From: Entoloma clypeatum
Lineage: Eukaryota > Basidiomycota > Agaricomycetes > Agaricales > Entolomataceae
Assembly: GCA_963565915.1 (NCBI GenBank)
Contig: OY751488.1
Span: 2,852,001 to 2,916,000 of the forward strand
DNA: 64,000 bases
Direction: 5' to 3'
Shown: one piece after another, positions 43,043 through 54,567 of the stretch
Position numbering within the stretch: position 1 is the stretch's first letter
Layout: every line of letters starts with the position of its first letter
The notes under the pieces: generated by a model
Database searches by the model: none
Seen by the model: the letters and a program-made list of their open reading frames with translations, nothing else
Told to the model about the DNA's origin: nothing
Translations under genes and position numbers: made by a program

Positions 43043-44560
43043 CTACTGTGGCAGAACAAAATCCGACTTGGGGCGACTTCCAAGACCCGTCTGGGCATAA
43101 AAGATATAACAAGTTTCTCGAAGAGCAAGGATAAAACTTACGTTTGTATAGATTTGCTCAATGCATTCCATATTTGCGATAGAATCCTCCCTGTCGATCC
43201 AGGTTTGTGGGGTGCGTCCTTTCAACTTGTCGACGAAAGCCTCAAGCTGATACCGATAAGTCGTCCACCATGGTTTGCCCTTGCCTTCCATCTTGGCATC
43301 TGCAAATGTGTATATTTTTTCGGTTCTTGTTGTGCTCCCGCCCGTGCCATCTTTTTTGGTGACCTTGATGGAGTGCCAGAGGGTAGGTAGGACGAAATTG
43401 GATATCTCGATCTCTCCGCCTTCGCATTGAACGGTAGCATTGATTTGTTGCATGCGGGGAATGACGCCGAAGGTGAACGGCATGCCTAGATCACACTTGA
43501 GTGATGCGGTAGCCTCATTCGGGAGGGCCAGGGTGGCAGTTGTCCCTCTATCAACATTCGGTTGAATGTCAGCTGGCGCGGAGGGAGGTGTATGCAGGTC
43601 GTGGCTAGCTGAGACAACAGAGATAGGGTTGGAAGATGAAAGATATCGAATGCAGTTGATGGTGTAACCTGAGAACAGTGATGAGTTGAATTTCCGACGA
43701 GGCTGGAACAAAAACTTACATCCCATGTCCATGAGAGCGCCTCCGCCGAGCGCGTAGTTGTACCTGATATCGCCAGCCGGCATGAGGCCTTTAGGTATGG
43801 CAAGTGTTGCGGAGATGTGCTTGACAGGACCAAGCTCCCTGCTGTCAATGATGGCCTTGACGCGCTGAATGGCGGGATGAAAACTAATATATGAATGCAA
43901 TGTAGGTAAGATTGTTATCGGGACAAAGGCAAAGCTGTACCGGTAGTGGAAGGCTTCCAGAAGAACAAGACCTTTTCTCTCGGCAAAGTCAAACATCTGA
44001 CGGGTTTCCTCAGCAGTGTCGGCGGAGGGCTTTTCGAGTAGGACGTGTTTGCCCGCGGCCAAAGCTTTCATTGTCCATTCATAGTGCAAGCCATTCGGTA
44101 GCTGCAGGGTAGGTGAGGGACGGCCAGGAAACGAAGATCTAAATCACTGACGGGGTTGTAAACCACCTCGACCTCGGGATCGGCAAGCAGATCTGGGGAG
44201 GTAAATTGGAAGGATGAACGGGGTGAAGAGGCAATGTGCTGACCTTGGTAGGCGGTTGGACCGCCGTAAACCTTAGTGATATTGTGCTTCTCTGCGTATC
44301 TGGTTGCCCTCGTCTTGTCGCGGGCAGCGACGGCGTACACGACAGCCTCGGGGTGACTCTTGGCTGCGGCTATGAGAGCGGAAGGGGCAATAGCTGCTGC
44401 GCCGAGGATGCCAAACCTTATGGGCACGCTCTCTGGGAGAGGATCTGCGAGGGGGGGATTGAAGGCCTGAACTCAATCTGTGAATGATAGATACAGTGAA
44501 GGAACGGGAGGAGGACTGTACCGTGCAGACTCGTTTTACGAAGCCAACGATGGAGGCCAT
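43043..44560 (-). CDS. Gfo/Idh/MocA oxidoreductase (D-xylose / dihydrodiol dehydrogenase type)
   Basis: NAD(P)-dependent dehydrogenase. The Rossmann motif is FGILGAAAIAPSALI, the catalytic-lysine motif is HVLLEKPSADTAEE, and AFHYRFHPAI and GGGALMDMGCYTI match the dihydrodiol/D-xylose dehydrogenase branch. A small first exon (MASIVGFVKRVCT, ATG 44560) joins in phase 0 to AFNPPLADPL; this exon is my best reading. The last intron (43091-43141) is 51 nt and free of stops, so a retained form would add 17 residues before GLGSRPKSDFVLPQ. About five introns in all. A role with the xylulokinase 26 kb away is possible but not shown. Confidence 0.85.
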
Positions 44561-44654
44561 GGTGGTTGGTTCACAACGATCCACTCATCGCGACCGTTGC
44601 AAACGGCGGCCGCGTTGTTGTGTGTTGTTTGGCCGCTGCACCTTGGTGACCGCA

Positions 44655-46216
44655 ATGAGCAAGAAGAGGCGAGTTTCTCGTGCGCACTCCCCCGCCCGCC
44701 CTCCACTGACCCGTTCCAGCTCAAAGCTCGACCTCCTCGTACGCGTCCGCTACGCCAACCCCCTCCCCGCCCCGCCATGTCCCCCGAAACTCCTCGACAT
44801 CCCCACCAACCCCATGCGCTATGCTCGCCCTGAATTTCTCAACGCTCTCGCCAACGACACTCCCCTCCCAATGATAGTAGACGCCGAGTGTGGTATGCCC
44901 CTCGATCTCGGAAAATGGGACTGTCTATGGGAGGAGGGCGCCGACGATTCTGGTCCGCCTTCCTTCCCTTGCAAATGCACCACCGTTCGCTAATATCTTG
45001 CTGTTGAAGCGCTCAATCCAGATCCCTACGACATGCCCACGCTTGATCCAAAAGACGCGTTTCTTCTCAGCGATGTTCCAGCCTCTGGCTCATTCACCAA
45101 TGGTTCTTCAAACGCACCAGTCACCACGGCGCATGTCCCATGGCTCCGGAAAACAGAGTACCTCAGCAGGGAGGCTTCACAGCGATCTTCCGCTGCTCAC
45201 GAAACGTGCGCCCTCGCTATCCTCCTTCCATTCTTTTTCTTATTTCCCATAGGAAACATATCATGACTGTCGCTATCGACGTATCCCGCGCCGCGCAGTT
45301 GCGTGACATCGAGGCCTCATTTGCGGCCTGCAATGATAATTTCTCACTCGAAAGTCTACAACACCCCAACAAGCCCGGTGTCACGGCCGTCCAATCCTAC
45401 GAAGTCCTACCTGATGCCGATATATGGCCCAACCAGTATGATCTCTTCAGGTTCTCCGAACGGCCGGGAGAAAGAGCAGTCGATGTATGCACCCTCCACT
45501 GTTGTTTCCTGTCCCAGCCCAATCTTGTTTTCAGGTCGACGACCCACGCCTGGATTGTGCTATACTCCGACCTATGAAATCCGAGCACGACTCTTTCCTT
45601 GCATACTATCTCACTCAAGACGATGAATCAGCCCATAGGTTCAAGGAAATAAGGTCCGCATTAGCACCCTACCAGATCCCGGAGGATCAAGAAGTGGGAC
45701 TATTCAATGCCATCCATATCGCATCTGACGACCTTGCAGGAAACTGTTTTCCAATTCGTGCGAGACTATGAGACCGTCAAGGTTGAGCAAGAGGTCCCAA
45801 ACGAATTCCTGTTAGTCCTCCATGATGGACATACTTCCGACGATGACTTCCTCGACGGCCTGGACAAACCATCAACGCAAAAGCAAAAAGGTGCCTATTA
45901 CAAGAATATAGAACGAAAAATGCTCCTCAAGAAGAAGCGCGCAACTGTGGGAACCTTTTCGCATATTGTCATGTCCATTCCTGATGCATATCCCCTCTAG
46001 ATTCATGAACAATACGAGGACAAATGGGAGATCATCAGAGTCACTCATGCAGAGATGAGCAAAGAGGACGAGGATGAACGAGAGGAGGCACTCGCCGAGG
46101 TCGCAGATCCAATGTATTTGATGGCGCGGGGTGATGCAGATGCTGATGGAGACATTGAGGTGGATGACGCTGGGGCTGTGAACGGGGGGCTCGACTTCAC
46201 CACCACCACGGGATAG
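44655..46216 (+). CDS. PAF1: RNA polymerase II-associated factor Paf1
   Basis: Subunit of the Paf1 elongation complex (with Ctr9, Cdc73, Rtf1 and Leo1) that couples transcription to histone modification. Spliced reading starts MSKKRRVSRAHSPARPP and includes the family hallmarks LDLLVRVRYANPLP, PPKLLDIP, DPKDAFLLSD, WLRKTEYLSRE and NPDADIWPNQYDLFRF-like PDADIWPNQYDLFRF, and the C-terminal YYKNIERKMLLKKKR. The end is acidic. About six introns. ATG 44655 is 94 bp from the divergent oxidoreductase ATG. The family match is strong across its whole length. Confidence 0.92.
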
Positions 46217-46407
46217 CGATTCCTTGCAACACTGTACTGTTGTGCCTGTTGTACCACTGCTTTTGCGGATCTCATCCATATAATATATCTTAGTCGCTAT
46301 CCTTGCTCAAAGTACACCATGGAAGATGTTCATAATTTTGGTGATCTCATAGTGACATAAAACATACGCAGCCAACGGAAAAAAAGAGCGACGGGGGATT
46401 AAAAATT

Positions 46408-46928
46408 CTATGCCTCCGTCAGTTCGCGCAGCCGACGAACCGTGCTATCAAAGGTCTTCAATGAGTTGCCTGGGCTTGCATAACAATACCACTGCACGCA
46501 CCTGCGGACGGTTGCCGCTGCTGTTGTCGAAACAGTCCAAGCACCTCCAGCGATCACTTTTCTGCATGAGCTGCAGTTCCAGATTCCCACAGCGGTCCTC
46601 TTCACGGAGTCCTATACACAAAGGATCAAATTGGATCCGATATATGAACAATGAGTGCACACACACACCTTGCCGCAGAAAGTGCAAGTGTATCGTGCAT
46701 GCTGCGATATTTCCATCTTCTTGACCTGCTTACGCAGAGAGGCACCGTAACGCTAGATGATTTCACAAAAACCCTTGAACAATCCTTTCAGGATGTACGA
46801 GATCGGTGTGCCACACTTACAGTACCGTATTTTCCCGTGATTCCGACTTTCTTTGTGCGTTTTGTCTGCGCGAGAAAAATCCTCAGTCCAAAATACCTCG
46901 GCGGAATATGAGGATGAATTCTGACCAT
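46408..46928 (-). CDS. RPL43: 60S ribosomal protein eL43 (L37a)
   Basis: Zinc-finger protein of the large ribosomal subunit. Exons: 46926-46928 (ATG only), 46821-46865, 46753 intron edge to 46669-46752, 46502-46611 and 46408-46444. Removing four introns (60, 68, 57 and 57 nt) gives exactly 92 residues, the usual length. Sequence marks are [20 protein letters not shown], the Cys pairs CTFCGK and CSSCRK, and the highly conserved [20 protein letters not shown]. The first intron directly follows the start codon, and the last intron (46445-46501) is stop-free and a multiple of three. Converges with PAF1. Confidence 0.95.
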
Positions 46929-47127
46929 CTTGAGGAGTCTTGTGTGATGAAGGAGTCGGGCGTTGTGATCGTGACAAGAATGTGGATTACTGTGTGAGAA
47001 TCATGTCCATAACTGTACAGTTGATCAAGCCACTGACGAACGCGAAACTCTCCTCTTCCGCGATACACCTCACTTGCAACGTGAATAGGTGAATTGTGTA
47101 ATTGTACAAGGTATTGAAGATGCAGTT

Positions 47128-48553
47128 TTATTCCACTCTAAGATCGTCCCGTTGATTCTCTTCAGCCTGGCCTCCATATCTTGTGGGCATTTGTTCGATA
47201 TCTATCACTGGTAGTAGTGCCTTCTGGATTGCATGATGTCCATGTCCGACAACGGACATCTTGGCCAAGGTATTTGCAGAGATCAAGGGTTTGAAAGCCC
47301 AGAAGATCCAATTGAGGAGAGTTGGAACATTGATGAAGAACTTCTTGTGCTGTTACCCAATCCAATCGTTGAATTAACAAACCAAAGATGAAAGAGAAGA
47401 TTTGGACAGACTAGAAATTCAGGATAATGCCCTTGGAAGATGCTCGTAGCTTCAGAGGCGGCATTCTTTGAATTCGCGTCGCGGCTCGATAAGCTCACGC
47501 CATCATAGTCTTTATATCTGTCAGTGAGACATGAGCATCGCCATCGACTGTCGCGCATTTACCATGAATTTGGATCATCTGGTCGACCTCACTGAAATCC
47601 AGCATGGCTATGCTTTTCTCTTGCAGGGCGACGCGCCATCTAAAGGCCCGACATAAGTTTTTCAAAAAAACTGGACCAGGTCCGCCTCATTCGAGTTTTA
47701 CCGAATAAACCTTTGGACGTCCTGAAAAACTTCGTGGACGTTGCTCACACCATAGAAGTTGTATCTGGAGAGGAAGTATGATACTCCGTTCACTGTGACC
47801 ACATCGAATTGATGTACATACACGACAGGTCTTCCTTCCTTGTCCCGTCCTTGGACGTACCCGACCTTTTCGAAGATATCCTGTGGAAACGTTTCTTGGA
47901 GAATTGAATCTATTTTGAATGAATCACGCCATCTCAAAGTCGACACCAACATGTCTCGAGCATCACGGACGCTTAAATTTCTGATGAAATGAGTCCCGTT
48001 GGATCAAAAAGAACGAGCTTCGGTGTATACCATACCTCGCTCGAAGGAATTTCATTAGCACGACGCTCACGCGTGCATCCTTCGGGTTGTGGGGGTCGAT
48101 ACGCACACCCCATAACGTTATCGCCGTATCTTTGGCTGCTGGATTATCGGGATAGACATCGGCAAATATATGTGGAAGGTCGACCTGGAAGGTTGGTCGG
48201 TGCCTCTGGCGAGAAAAGACATCCGATGGGTATCAGCTTACCCGTAACGCTTTCAGTGCCTCCCATTCCGCTTGCATGAACTGCTTTGTCAGAGTGGAGT
48301 GGGGCTCGGTCACATCATATTGCATTGATTCCATGTGTTTTGGCATGGGCTCTGGTGATACCTGGACAGCGACAGATCGGGCATCGGGAGCGGGAGAAGC
48401 GACGGTGGATGTCGGTTCGACCGACACAGATGTGCCGGGTTCAGGTCCTGCAGCTGAGAGTGTCTTGGTTGGCTTCGAGCTGCTTGTAAGGGTTGAAGCA
48501 TCTCCTGCTGAAATGATCTCGGGGGTGGTTTGGGATGGGTTAGAATCAGACAT
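47128..48553 (-). CDS. Sec14/CRAL-TRIO phosphatidylinositol transfer protein, Sfh5-like
   Basis: Lipid-binding protein moving phosphatidylinositol between membranes; some Sfh5 orthologues bind haem instead. A Ser/Thr/Pro-rich N-terminus (MSDSNPSQTTPEI, ATG 48553) precedes a CRAL-TRIO N domain (LWGVRIDPHNPKDARVSVVL, FLRARNLSVRDARDML, TLRWRDSFKID). The lipid-binding domain follows (GRPVVYVHQFDVV, IFQGHYPEFL, KFFINVPTLLNWIFWAFKPL, AKMSVVGHG) and ends ...PTRYGGQAEENQ. Six or so introns. The Sfh5 assignment rests on the WGV..DP motif; another Sec14 homologue is possible. Confidence 0.85.
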
Positions 48554-48752
48554 GGTAGGGGATGGCTAGTGATGAAATCTGATAAGATAAGATGAAGGAC
48601 GACACACTCATTTTGATGGTCACGGTCACAAGAGGGCAATCCAAACTTCCACGTCGAATCGAAGCTCAGATCTCTCTCTCAGGCGCCTCCTAACGGATCC
48701 TAACGCTTTAGATGCTTTAATTTATCCAGTCGATATATCTCTACACCAAGTC

Positions 48753-50480
48753 ATGCCCCACCGCTCATCGCCACATCTGAATGGTTACCATCCACCCACG
48801 GAAAGAAATCCAGGCGTACACGCAGGATGGACCGTCGATGTACGCTCCTTTCCTACACACGGGAGCACTTTTGCTGGGAACCAGTTCTCGTCCAAGAAAT
48901 CTGCTTCAACTGCTGGCATCTACCTTGTCAAGCTAAACACCTTTCTCAGACGCTCCTGGAAGACACAAACGAGCTGGTCTCCTATGTCGCCCAGCCACGC
49001 TTTATCAACCTCCACTCCCCCACCATCTTCCACCGTTGTCTTCCTCCTCCTCTGTCTCCTATGGTATTCGACTTCGGCCCTATCCTCCAACACCGGAAAA
49101 GCAATCCTGATGCAATTCCGGTATCCCATCACCCTCACCTTCATCCAATTCGGCTTCGTAGCCCTCTATTGTTTGTTGTTCATGACTCCCATCATTCCCT
49201 TCTCTGCTTTGCGTGCACCGACAAAAGCAATCATCCGCACCACCCTTCCCATGGGAATGTTCCAGGTCATAGGCCATGTGTTTTCAAGCATTGCCATCTC
49301 AAGGATTCCAGTCAGCACCGTACACACGATCAAGGTATCCACTGTCATCTATTTCGTATAATTGGTTACTTATCTTGGGACTTAGGCATTGTCTCCTTTG
49401 TTCACTGTTGCGGCATATGCCCTCCTCTTCGGTGTTAGCTATTCGAACAAGACCTACATCTCGCTTTTACCACTAACTCTTGGGGTCATGCTTGCATGCT
49501 CTTTCGATATGTCAGCATCCAATTTCGTTGGTGTGCTTTCCGCTTTCGGGTCTGCCATTGTTTTCGTGAGCCAGAATATCTTTTTCAAGAAGGTCATGCC
49601 TTCAAATACCGGAGGATCGTCCTCAGGTTCAGGTTCCTCCCACAAGCTTGATAAACTCAATCTCCTATTATACTCTTCCGGCACCGCCTTCGTTCTGATG
49701 GTACCCCTGTGGCTCTACTATGACCTGCCTCTGTTCATCTCTGCCACAGCCAACCCTGGTCACATTACGCATCCCAGGTCTGGGCACGACACCCCTCACT
49801 CCGTCTCATATTATTTCTTTATGAATGGCACCGTCAACTTTGCTCAGAACATCATAGCGTTCGTCATCCTTTCATCAACTTCACCAGTGACATACTCCAT
49901 CGCCTCCCTCATCAAACGTGTCGCTGTAATTTGTATTGCTATTGTCTGGTTCAATCAGACAGTACACCCTATCCAAGCATTTGGGATTCTGATGACGTTC
50001 GGGGGCCTCTACATGTATAACAACGCCAAATCTGATGTTGAGAAAGGAGAGAAGAAGATGAGAAGGGTAGCCGCGGATAGGAACTCGATGCTGCCAACGA
50101 CCAACTCGGATTCAAGGGTGATGGCTGGGTCAGATCGCCCTCCCGAATTTACAGTCGTGGAATCGACTGGCTTGGGTTCGGGTTCTATCTATCCCCGGAG
50201 TGCATCATCAACAACCTTACATACTTTGCACCATCCGTATACCATACCCCAGCATCAATTGTTGAGCCATCAAAGCAAGGCTCATCCACCAGTGATAAAC
50301 GTAAAGCCGCCTCCGATCACTAATCTTCGAATAAGCTCCCCTGTGGATTCTTACCCATCCCCCCCACCTTCAATAGACTCCCCTCCCTCAGAAACTATCC
50401 CTTTGGCGGATGATTTTAGTTTATCCGAAAACAGCCAGGATCAACGTCCTTCCCACACCGTGGCTGTCGCCGTCTTCTAG
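48753..50480 (+). CDS. Triose-phosphate translocator family transporter, Sly41-like
   Basis: Drug/metabolite superfamily membrane protein, expected in ER or Golgi membranes and exchanging a phosphorylated sugar or nucleotide sugar for phosphate. A soluble Ser/Thr-rich N-terminus (about 85 residues) is followed by about ten helices. Family marks are WYSTSALSSNTGKAIL, FQFGFVAL-like FIQFGFVALYC, the PVSTVHTIKALSPLFTV segment joined across a single 50-60 nt intron near 49336-49385, and SVTYSIASLIKR-like SPVTYSIASLIKRV. A Ser/Pro-rich cytosolic tail of about 130 residues ends at TAG 50478-50480. The substrate cannot be told from sequence. Confidence 0.85.
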
Positions 50481-50727
50481 TAATTAGACATCATTATATG
50501 CCTTTACGATAGCAGCATTTCCATAGGCTCTCAGACTAGAATACCCAACTTGTTTGGAAGATATGAATTTATTTATGCTGTACACCTGCTGGCTAGTGAC
50601 TAGTGACTCCTATCACATATTGGTCACAATATCACAAACTTCCCACGTGCGGAAGGGCAGTCCAGTAAAAGTCTCCCGTCAACGGCACCGACATCCTCAA
50701 GACCCGCCAAGCACCCTTTAACATAAT

Positions 50728-51817
50728 ATGGTTCGTACGATCCCCTCGATCTCGCCTAAGGAGCTGGTTCCTTCAGCCCAGAGGCCGTTTTGTGTATTGT
50801 TTCAGTCGGATGTGTCACCTGGCTATCGGATGACCTTGTTCGCTGTAGCAGGAACTGACCTTGTGAATTTCACCAGGCTCGAGGACCTAAAAAGCACTTG
50901 AAGCGTCTCGCCGCTCCGTCATCATGGATGCTGGACAAACTCAGCGGGACATACGTGCGCAGAATTCTACCTTAACGGACTGGGAATCCTGCTTAAATCA
51001 TTGATTACAGGCTCCCCGTCCCTCTCCCGGTCCTCACAAGCTCCGTGAATCTCTCCCCCTCACCATCTTTCTCCGGAACAGACTGAAGTACGCGTTGACT
51101 GGTCGCGAAGTTACTTCAATCGTCAAGCAACGCCTCATCAAAATTGACGGCAAGGTTCGCACTGACGAGACCTACCCTGCTGGTTACATGGGTCAGTGAA
51201 TTCCTCTTTAAACTCTGCTCTTGACTGATCCTCTTAGATGTCATCTCTATTGAGAAATCTGGGGAGCACTTCCGCCTTCTTTATGACGTCAAAGGTCGCT
51301 TCACCATCCACCGCATCACCCCCGAGGAAGCCACCTACAAACTCCTTAAGGTCCGCCGAGTGGCCATCGGCTCCAAGGGAGTCCCTCATATCGTCACGCA
51401 CGATGGGCGAACTATTCGTTACCCTGATCCCCTCATCCAAGTCAACGATACCGTCAAGTTTGACCTCGAGCAAGGCAAAATCGTCGACTTCGTCAAGTTT
51501 GATACCGGTAACATTGTCATGATCACTGGTGGACGTAACATGGGACGGGCGGGTGTTATTGTGCATAGGGAGAAGCATATTGGGGGATTTGATATCGTAC
51601 ATGTCAAGGATTCTCTGGACAGGACATTCGCCACCCGGTAATTCGTAGACTCTTCCCGATGTTGAACGTCCTGATTTTCTTTCGCTAGGGTAACGAATAT
51701 CTTCGTCATTGGGGAGGGAATCAAGCCCTGGATATCATTACCCAAGGGCAAGGGCACGAAGCTCACGATTTCTGAGGAGAGAGATGTCAGGAGAAAACAG
51801 AAGGCTGCCGAACAGTA
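50728..51817 (+). CDS. RPS4: 40S ribosomal protein eS4
   Basis: Small-subunit ribosomal protein with S4 and KOW domains. The start codon (50728-50730) is a one-codon exon: a 146-nt intron (50731-50876, unusual donor GTTCGT) separates it from [20 protein letters not shown]. Further introns lie at 50955-51010, 51192-51237 and about 51640-51690. Conserved marks are [66 protein letters not shown] and NIFVIGEG. Stop TAG 51815-51817. Length and sequence are normal for the family. Confidence 0.95.
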
Positions 51818-52011
51818 GATACTGTGATTCACCGCTCTTCCTTTCTTTCACCTTATGACATGCTTGTATGCCCCAAGAATTGTGCTGTCCCTGAAATATT
51901 CATTCGCATGGTCATGTCTCTTGTCCGGACAAGGTGTTTAGAGAAACAGACATCGATCGCAAGAATACCCTTCACAGCGCAAGGTACAGAAAGTACATAA
52001 TGGTGGATAAT

Positions 52012-54507
52012 TCACCAATATTCAAGATGTCGATGAGGTACGATGATATCTGTTCCCCGCTTGTTTCGTTCTGCCTGCCACTTCGCAACCCATTTTGCCA
52101 TTTTTCCTCGGGAGTTTTCACTTCCGACGTTGACGGTGGCAATCATTTTGCCCCAGTCGAATGACATTGCGAAGCAAGTCAACTCGAAGAAAGACGAGTG
52201 TTCAGAGTACGGCACGGGGAAAAGCTGTAGTGTTGAAGTAGATTGCCGAGCAGTCCGTAGGCTGGCATATGTAAAATCCCGATGGGGTCGTGATAAGATA
52301 GATGATATAGATGGCATAAGATCTGAGCCTGCAGGGGGTGCATAGCTATGTTGTACACCTCGTCAGTAGACTCCCATACCGACGAACAATACAGAGCTAC
52401 TCACGTCCATCCGGTGGGCCTAAACCCAACCGCCTTTCCGAAGGTACCTTTGAACCGTTCCAGATAGTTTTTGAGTTTATCAGATGTGATCATCCCTAAT
52501 GGCAGGAGATGCACGCAAGCGTCCAGTGGATTTGAAGTCAAAAGGCCGTGAAGCTCTGAGTCGGCTTGGCAGAGAAGTATTGCTGTTTTGCGGGCATCGC
52601 AGTATACTTTGGTCTCCAAGGCCTGAGCGACAGCTGAAGATATCTTCAGCGAGTCTCAAAACATTGAGGATTGATAATGATGAACCTTTAACCACACGTT
52701 CCTTCCCAATAGAATACGTTCTGAAAGCAGTCAGATCATTCCACAGAAGATCGCGGTCATTACTGACCCGATGACGAAGAGTGTCTTGTATGTTTTAGTG
52801 TCCGGCCTCGTGGATGCACTGAGTGGCTTCATCCAAACATCTATGGAGATCTTATTCTCGGGAGCGATGGGTTGTCCAGAAACAATGCTTTTAGCAAGCT
52901 CCGCGCAGGCGGAGATAACGACCGGTTGGGGGGGAAATGTGTACTAATGCAATATCAAAGAAACACCAAGACAATAGGACGTGATTATACCTTTGGATCA
53001 AGATATGTTGTGTCTAGATAAACGTGGTCTATCTTCTTTCCCTTGACGGCAGGATGCAAGATGTGTTGAGGGGACGCTCGGAAATCTCCACAATGTAGAT
53101 ATCGAAAAACCTTCGATGAACCGACGAATGGAGATTTAAATGAACTATCCCCAGCGTTGATGGTCTGGGGACCTTCGAAGAGAAACAGGCATGAACCTGG
53201 GCAATGGTTCGCTTCAATGAGAGTGACAGAAACGCCGCCAGTATCTGGGACGATGGTAGGTACATCCATGGGCAGAGGGCGCACCCATTTACGTTCAACA
53301 CCGAGCATGTGAATGATGAGATTGGCGGTGCCTTTGGAGCAATATATAAGGCCGCTCTTCCAGTTGGCAGCGAGGTTCGTATAGTGATCTGAATGGGCAT
53401 GTCTAGGAGTAACGGAAAGGTTAGCGTCGCAATGAGCGAGTGTGCGGAAAGATCAGTCTCACGTCAAGAAGTATGCATTAATCCCTGGTATGGCCCCGTA
53501 ACGAAATGCATCGACTGCAATCGGCATACCTTGCAAAACCTTGTAGAATGGAGCTTTACGCCGATTGCCGTTGCTTTTGTTAGGACGGAAGGTGCGATCT
53601 TCAACAACTGATGCCTCTTTCCACGCTTCATTCTCTTTATGCGAGGACATCAACAAGGAAAACGCATCGCTGTTACCTTGAGTTGAGTATACTAGTGATG
53701 AACCTTGATTGTTGGAAGATGGTAAAGGAAAACTTGGACAGATTGGGGCAAGGGTAGAAGTCTAGGTGGATCGATTGATATCCTGATGAGTGAGTCGGAT
53801 GTTAACGCGGGACAAGTGAAGGTACTTACGAGTTGCGGAGAGATCTCCTTTGAAGTCGATGAGAATTTGACTGACAAATCCTCGACTTCCTCCTCTTCCT
53901 CAGGCTCTGCTGGTATTGGCGCAAAAGCCATTTCGTCATCACCCATTCCCCAGTCGTCATCGGCATTGGGTAGCAAGTCAAAATCTCTGGATGGTTTGTC
54001 AGGTGTTGGCAAGTGCTGAACTTCTAAAGCAGTAGAGTGAGATACGAGCAAAAGACTCGGTGTTCCGAATGATAAGGATTCAGTTGACGAAGGTGGGTTG
54101 ACTGTACCGGTTGCATGCTCGAGGAGCAACCTTGGTGCGCCGAATGAGCGAAGTGGCGCATCCCCCTTGTTGAAAGAATGTCGTGGCGGTGGATCGCGAC
54201 AGGCTTCGTTTAACACACGGTGAGGTGTCGATCGCGTGCCGTCGACTCGGACGTGTCTTTGGTCGACAACAAAGCCAACCTCGCCGCAGCTACCTTTATC
54301 GCTCAGTTTCTGTCTTTTCTTGCCATTATGTATGACTTGAACGACCTCGACCTCACTGTCGTCAGAGTCGATAACGATGATCTCGTGCGGCGCCGGCGTG
54401 GCGGTAGCTTTTGGTTTGGCACTTGCAGAGGGTCTATGGGCAAAATAGTCATGTAAGGTGTTGGTAGACTTGGCCTTGCGAGGATGTTTCCTCTTGGATG
54501 ATGACAT
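52012..54507 (-). CDS. PSO2: DNA interstrand crosslink repair nuclease Pso2/Snm1
   Basis: Metallo-beta-lactamase/beta-CASP 5' exonuclease that processes DNA crosslinks; nuclear. The N-terminus ([14 protein letters not shown]) is basic, then carries a PIP-box-like TNTLHDYF (residues 15-22) and a SUMO-interaction-like IIVIDSDDS (43-51). A disordered region is followed by the catalytic core: [20 protein letters not shown], the metal motif [34 protein letters not shown] and [13 protein letters not shown]. The beta-CASP C-terminus includes [14 protein letters not shown] and ends HRHLEYW. No UBZ zinc finger was seen. About ten introns. The start is 60 bp from the divergent aminotransferase start. 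Confidence 0.92.
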
Positions 54508-54567
54508 GGAGGGTCTGTTGGTGGCTGTGCCGCCTTGCTTGCTCCGTACGTCTCCTTATCATCTTCA

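Noticed and set aside
46660..46668. CA microsatellite
   Set aside because: Only about four to five units, at the donor end of an eL43 intron; not a notable repeat.
50731..50876. Intron-hosted snoRNA in eS4
   Set aside because: GGATGAC and CTGA are present, but too close together and with mismatches to the C box; no H/ACA hinge either. Kept only as a check on the long intron.
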